From assembly GCA_037576195.1 (NCBI GenBank), contig CM075102.1:1860001-1924000 (forward strand): 64,000 nucleotides of DNA. Direction: 5' to 3'. A program made the position numbers and the translations under genes. Under the pieces are notes generated by a model. It saw nothing but the letters and a program-made list of their open reading frames with translations, was not told where the DNA came from and did not search any database. Shown here in pieces: positions 58,111 to 64,000 of this stretch (positions are counted from its first letter, which is position 1; each line of letters begins with the position of its first letter). Source of the DNA: Phytoseiulus persimilis. Lineage: Eukaryota > Arthropoda > Arachnida > Mesostigmata > Phytoseiidae.

Positions 58111-60067
58111 ACTTCCTGCCAAATATTGCCAGAATCGCTTTTTACATTCGCCGAACTTTCTCACAGTGTCGATAGTGAAGGAGCTCGATTTTGAGAAATA
58201 CCTCGAAACTTCATGAAACCGCACTTTTCAACCACCAATCCCCGTGCCAAAGAGTCGCATGACCCACGTACCACCAGGGCTGGGGGGCGGAGCTCGCTAG
58301 GCTTCAATTAGCAAATGAGAATCGCTCGAAGTCTGCGCGACTTCCACCCTGGTATGTCATACGAGTCTTGCCATCGGACCGACAGCAGCGAACAATCCAT
58401 GAGAAAGTTGGAGGAATGTCCTCTAATGCAATATTTCGTTTACCTATAATTAAGCGTGTTGGTCACCTGTTCCAGCTGGATGGATGGCATGCAGGTTCGC
58501 AATGCAATTAGCTCGGACTGCGTGCTGCACCATCACCCCGGAGGAATTCAGTCGATTTGCCGATCGAACGCTTTTTAGAACAGCGTCAGGTATACGCCGA
58601 AAAGCGCTTGAGCTCTATTCTAACTATAGGTAGACCGAGAACCGTAGCGGCCGCGTTCACAGTTTTCCGACCCGCGCAACTCGAAGTTGGCTCGCTGAAT
58701 TCGCGACTGAGCTCCGATCGTTCAAAGCATGACGGCGAGGTTGATTAAAAGACGAAGTTTATTTCTTAGGATAAAAGTACTCTCTTCTCCTACGGATCCC
58801 GGGATCTTGATTTGCGACTTTCCAACTTCCTGAGGCACCCCAACTCTGAACGGAGTCTTCAGAAAGGTTTCCGCTCGAACATCTCAGAACAGACCTACGG
58901 ATCCAACGGAGGTTTGGATGGCTTGAAAAATTGACCGTCCCGAAATCAACATTCTCTGAGTTTGCACGAGCCATTCCCCATCAGCGTGTCTTCGTCCGCA
59001 TCCGATACCACTGTATTGACGAAATTCCTTAGAATACGTCGGTAAAATCGAGGATCCCGAGAGTCATGAGCTCTCACCATCATAGGAGCTGCTTGGAGAT
59101 AAATATCTTGAGCACAAAAAATCGCTGACAGATATCGACGCGGATCAACTATGTCCCCGCTTGGAGTGGATGCAGGCTCTCGAAAAGAGGAAATCAGACT
59201 CCCTCGGAACTTCGAGCCACCCCGGACACCCTGGCTAAGAGTTTACATGCATAGTCCATTGTTTGTCACAACACAAAATAATTTATGACTTTGGTTTCCA
59301 TTGTAAATCTTGGAGAGGAGAGACAGAAAAAGGACGGAAATTATTGCAAACGGACAGAATCGTAAGCGCGAGATCCAGCTACGGCTCCGATTTGCGGTGG
59401 CAACAATCTCTGACTTGTCGAAATAGGTACATGCTTTCTCCGGTGGGAGCGCGGATTTTTTACAGTGTAATTCGAAGATACGTCCGACGGCGATAAATCT
59501 GTGAACAGTCTCAAAGATGATATAATAAATGTCGCAGAAGTCACTCTGGGTTCAGCGGTGTGCAGTTAGGCTGGCGACTCGGCGTACTCCGCAGCGGTGA
59601 CTGGGGCGATATGTCAAACCTCGTACGAAGATCTCGATGAATGGGGCGGAGCGGTGCAGGGGACAGCCCATTTCCACAGAGCGCCTGGCGGACCGGAAAG
59701 AACGAGAAACTTAGGAATGTGGGCAAATCGGGCAATGTGAACTGTTTTCCTACCTTGGCGGGGAGAGATCGCTCCAGCTCGAAACCCAGTAAACAGAATC
59801 TCTAACGGATTCGCATTGAATCGGAGCCCCTCTGATTGAAGGGCACACCCATCTGCGCGCGACCACCACTTCAACATGTGCCCAATGATGGCGGGGCACG
59901 CCAGGCTACTTCGTACGCCCCAAAGAAAGTGCCCGTCCAGAACTGGGGGAGACGGCGAGCGATAGAACTTTTGGAGTTTCGATCTGGAGGGTTTCGCTCG
60001 GAAACGAGTCTCGCTGAACTTGGTTTCGGCGATGCCGTGGTTCCCGCTCCTATAGCCAGCGGGTAAT
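58111..60067. other. No recognised gene
   Basis: Interval between the bHLH gene and the 3' end of the DHHC gene. Short frames only on both strands. Confidence 0.35.
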
Positions 60068-62528
60068 CTAGGTAGGGGCTCGCTGCGTGCGGTTAGTACC
60101 TCGGCCACACACGTCACGCATGCTGCTACGACATGATTTGCTCCTACGTTGACTAGATGAACCGTGGCTCTTTGTGTCTGGTTGGGGTCCGTGCATCACG
60201 CTGCTGAGTTGGTCGAGAAATATCACCATCACGAACAAGCCGAAGAGAAGACACTCTACCAAGAAGATCACCTGGAAAACCAGCCGAGAGTACGTGAGCA
60301 ACACCGAAAATGATAGCGTAATTTCCTTCTCCCAAGTTGGCATGCGCAAGCAACGGCTTCCCCGCACCCCTCTTCCCAAAATAGGGGAAATCAAACGAGT
60401 TTCGAAACCTCGGATCCGGAACGAAAATCTTCTCTTTACTCCGCGAGCTGCTCACCGTGTGTATGAGCCGATTCTGTCGGTATTCGGACAGAGGAACTCC
60501 TTCTTCATCAGCCTCTTCGAGTTGCCAGGATATGAACACCACGAGCGATCCATAAAGGCAGGTGACGCCCGTGTAGACGAGGAATTGCAAGAAGTATTTT
60601 TGGTTGAGTTCGCCGACACAGTTGTTGATCCTATAGGAGGCGGAACGGTAGAGCGGAACTCAGAAATGGAACCGATGAATGTGAAAATAATTGAGGTGAG
60701 AGCCAGTGAAAATAGTGAACTGAGATGTGTGAACTGAGTTTCCGGTGTTCTTGCGGGATCCCGACTCCAGGGTCGCCGCAGACACACGATCCGCTGAGAG
60801 GAATCGGATAACATAATGTTGAGTTGTTTTACCACGGACAATGATGGTCCATGCGCCGAACGCATCGGTTACAGATACGGCAATGGTGGGCACGCGGTGG
60901 TCGGTAAGTCTCACATCGAGCACAGATCGTCCAGTCACTGTTCTGCAATTCGAAAACAGCCGGATTCGCTTCCTCTGCTGCTCAAGGTTTCATGAGTAGA
61001 GACGGACCTTCTCTCGAAAGCCATCGTATCTATTTCGATAAAGCGCTTCAGATGGAACCAGAGATGGAATGAGGCGATTCCTCGGAATATGCTCGGTTCT
61101 CCAAGACTCCGTCAGGTTCCTCGCATTCTCATGAACACTCCCGAAACGAGTCTTCGGAAAATCACGAGTAAGCAGCACACCCAGGAAGCACCAAACAACA
61201 GCCATTTTAGATTTCATACTCACCAGCTTGTACGATAATATCTGCAAGTTCAAAATTCTCGCTAGCTGTTCGCCACAAGACTCTACAGACCAGTAACAAT
61301 CATATGCGTGATCACAGCGAAACCCGGGTTATATCGACCATAGATGCCAAAAATGATTGTGGAGCTTTCCAAACGATCGAGGATTCATTGCAGCTGGTGT
61401 CCGTGGACCACCGCGAGCAGGTTCTTATTTGGTAAGCAAAGTAGGTTCCAACGCTAACGATTTCGCGCGTGGAAGTTGGTTGGAAGTTGGCTCGAATTCT
61501 CGGAGAGCGCGAGATGTAGTTTTCGGACTGAGCATACGGAGATGCTGATTGGCGTGCCATCGTCTGCCCAGTCCTATGCCGAGCGGTTGCAAGTTGGAGT
61601 ACACTTCGGACTTCCCCGACCAGTGAGACCGTTGTGGAGGAACCATCGGAAGGAAAATGAAAACAGAGGAGAACTTACGTTACTCTGCTGCTGAAGAACG
61701 GTCGAAAAATCTATGTGCGTTTTCGGCAATGGAACTACGCCTGGATCTCCGAAACTCGCTTTTCCGTGAGCCCACAGAGCGAGGACTAGACAAATGTTGA
61801 ATACCGTGACATGGACGTACGCCCACAAGCTGAAAGGGACGTAGACGGTGAAAAAAAAAAAGAAGTGATCGATTTTGGAGAAATTCACGCAATCAAGGTA
61901 GCGTGCTTTATCGCTGACGGCAGCGGAATGGAATCCTTTCGATCCACGAAGCATCTTTCCAGATGCTTCCTTCCGGAGGAAACGACAAGCAACTCGCGAT
62001 GGAGACCGCCCCCAGTTCGCCCAGGAGTATGAATCATCTGGAGAAAGTCCCTCCGAGACAATTTTATTCGCGAATTTTCCGAAGGGAGGCCAGCTGTTTG
62101 TCGTACTCGAGAGTGTCGCGCACACCCGATCCATATTGTCAGTCTGAAAGACTGCCATGCCAACGGAAACAGTCCAAGGCTCATGACGCGTTATCGAATT
62201 TCGGTTGCACAGTTCTCGAACACATGTTTGGAACTCTCTCCGCCTTGAAATCCAATCTTGGTTCTAGAAGTGGTCCGAGGTAGGCGACCACAGACTGTGG
62301 TTAGAGAAAACGCTTCCGCTCCAACAGTGTCTACGAAACTGAGCGCCACGAGCTCGTCCATAGTCTAGGAAAAAAAACTCAATTTCCAAACGCTTAGATC
62401 AACTACGTGAAATACCTGTCAGACATCACTGGGAGGATCATCCACACGACCAGAGCGTATTCTCCGTAAGCCACACATCCGTAGAGGAGGCATAAACATA
62501 TGAGACCGCACACGTCTACTCCCGACAT
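60068..62528 (-). CDS. DHHC palmitoyltransferase, ZDHHC3/7-like
   Basis: Five exons: 62528..62416, 61829..61679, 60942..60833, 60630..60456, 60271..60068; every phase closes, 250 residues. DHHC enzymes attach palmitate to cysteines of cytosolic and membrane proteins; the ZDHHC3/7 (GODZ) group works in the Golgi. Order seen: first helix after VCGLICLC (as in the RDGCG..C start of ZDHHC3/7), second helix [20 protein letters not shown], the cysteine-rich domain ([35 protein letters not shown] at residues 120-123) and [16 protein letters not shown], then two further helices ([20 protein letters not shown] and [20 protein letters not shown]). The C-terminal tail is short and basic-Ser-rich ([16 protein letters not shown]) and stops at TAG 60070..60068, shorter than in human ZDHHC7 (308 residues); the usual late TTxE motif is not visible. 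ATG 62528 is the only start giving the first helix in phase. Confidence 0.92.
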
Positions 62529-64000
62529 CACTGCAGACTCAGATAGAGGCCATACCTCCCACACAAGACACCGGCCCTAGCCTGCGCTGCTGTTTAACTC
62601 GGTTACCACTTGCCAAAACTTGGAACCACAATCTGACGTCTCTTAAACTTCGGAGTCAAAGCGGCGGAACATGGAAGAAGCGGAAGAAGTCGCGCGGGAT
62701 TTCGAGAAAACGCTATGATGCTGCGGTAACCATGGATGGAAAATACAACGGATCTCGCGGCGAGAATTTTGCATCTTTGATCTCTTCGAGCCAGTCGTCG
62801 TCTTTATGGAAACCATTGTCTTACCGGTTGCCAGTGAGGTACTCCCGAAGTCGCCGGCTGATTCGCTCGGTCGCAGTAAAACATACGGACGAAACGGACT
62901 GGCATCGCAAATACACCCCGAGTCCGAGAATTCTCTCCAATTTCGAAAAAAGCTCCGTGTTCCCATGAAGGCAACCTAAGTTCAAAGAGGAGCCGTCTCG
63001 CGGTCGCCGGAGCTCAAAAAACAGAACAGGCCGACAAACGGAAGGATCTGTGTTCGAGGAAGTTTTCGGCGGAGGCGGCGGCATTAAGAGGCGCAGAACA
63101 AGTTTTTGAAGCATCGGGGGTGAATGTGGGAGTGTGCTCGGGTTCGTCGGTGGCTGACTAGCTGTTCAACTGACTTCTTCTATTCGATGGCGGTGAAAGC
63201 CGTGAAAGGGGACAGCGGGGTCGAGGACGAACATCGTTTTACAGCTCTGCTGAATGAGCGGTCTCTCTCTCTCTCTCTCGCTTCCATGTGTCTCCGTGAG
63301 CTTGCCGCAATGGCGCGGTCGCGGCGGCGCCGACGGTTAGCCGGGGCTTTCGCGGGCATAGCGTTCTCGAAGATGGGATCACTGCTCAGTCGCTTCTTCG
63401 TGGTTTCCACACATGAGCCGTGTTCGCCTGATTCAATCCATGTCCTGAGAATAAGCCATGACTCACTTTCCTGACGCTCGAGCCACATGAGCTCTGGCCC
63501 GACTCTCCTTGGAGGCTGCGCAAGAAGGTGCTCAGGACCCGTTGACTGACGTTTGGCGCAAAACACTAGTGCTACTCGATCGAATGAAAGCATGTATCGC
63601 GCGAACACAAGGAAGACTCTTTCGTCAGTAGGGCGGCCAACCAGAAAACGATCGGGCTCCAAACTCGTGAGCTTCGCGGACTCAATGAGCCCATCGACCG
63701 CATGCAAAAAAAAAAATCGTGAAAACTCCGCGGCGAGACGAGCCGGCTAACTGAAGATGGCTCGGCCTTTCGATGAGATCGACATGGCCAAAAACATGGG
63801 CCCTTCAACGGAAATACTCATGGGAAATGCTCATGGGAGACAAGCCCGCGCCTCAGGCTGAGGAATAGCTACGGTTTGGAAACAGCCGTAGATTGGGAAT
63901 CGCAAAGTGACGATTGAGCGCCCGCTATGCATGCGGCTGCCGCACAGCGACCTCTCGAGGCTTGTGGCTGCACATCCCAGGAATCACAGCTTTCAAGTGA
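62529..64000. other. Upstream of the DHHC gene; no recognised gene
   Basis: The longest frame is 63707..63180 on minus (175 codons, arginine-rich in the middle, no family match). A (TC)n run lies at about 63262-63279 and an A10-type run near 63706-63716. I cannot support a gene. Confidence 0.3.

Noticed and set aside
63180-63707. 175-codon minus-strand frame with an Arg-rich stretch
   Set aside because: Arg-rich part comes from simple CGG/CGC sequence and a TC repeat; no domain or start context.

Overview
The window reads as nuclear DNA of an arthropod. Genes are broken into exons by short GT..AG introns (about 40-700 bases, one of about 3.7 kb), AATAAA signals follow several stop codons, a tRNA gene ends in a T-run, and decayed retroelements lie between genes. 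Gene content (CYP4-type P450, an LRR protein of the oplophorus-luciferin-binding type, a group-7-allergen-like secreted protein, an arthropod-type zinc-finger/FAR1-like protein), CpG-rich sequence of roughly 50% GC and short introns fit a chelicerate, perhaps a parasitiform mite. That placement is inference from gene families and composition.

Layout. 1-2460: 3' part of a broken Ty1/copia retrotransposon with a 3' LTR start. 3180-5475: a 45-bp minisatellite split by a 5'-truncated, dead R1-like LINE. 7997-9124: intronless QTRT2 (queuine tRNA-ribosyltransferase accessory subunit). 9.5-11.1 kb: small dispersed repeats plus more of the minisatellite. 13.8-14.6 kb: a second LINE relic. 15.4-15.9 kb: a hAT/ZMYM-type transposase relic. 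17.2-18.85 kb (-): a BANP/SMAR1-like BEN-domain gene, divergent from 19.6-22.3 kb (+), a two-C2H2-finger protein with a FAR1/FLYWCH-like domain. 22.6-23.8 kb (-): ferrochelatase, tail to tail with the zinc-finger gene. 25.5-28.5 kb (+): SLC35F1/F2-like transporter. 33.3-33.8 kb (+): PTB-domain protein. 34.1-39.5 kb (+): secreted LRR protein with a large intron. 40.9-43.0 kb (-): secreted acidic protein of unknown family. 43.6-48.7 kb (-): complete CYP4-like P450 in eight exons. 52.6-54.65 kb (-): group-7-allergen/BPI-like secreted protein. 56.3 kb (-): tRNA-Arg(ACG). 57.6-58.1 kb (+): bHLH factor. 60.1-62.5 kb (-): five-exon DHHC palmitoyltransferase.

The genes form no operon or pathway cluster; this is an ordinary mixed euchromatic stretch. 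Exon models were built by eye from splice consensus, reading phase and family alignment. Where every intron phase closes (ferrochelatase, SLC35F, P450, DHHC enzyme, BANP, acidic secreted protein) I am fairly sure. First exons of the LRR, PTB and bHLH genes and the middle or C-terminal exons of the zinc-finger and allergen-like genes remain open. I found no CRISPR array or bacterial-type system and no clear case of a new multi-gene system. The most unusual items are the R1-like LINE inside a 45-bp minisatellite, the all-phase-1 acidic secreted gene, and a few open frames with no family match.
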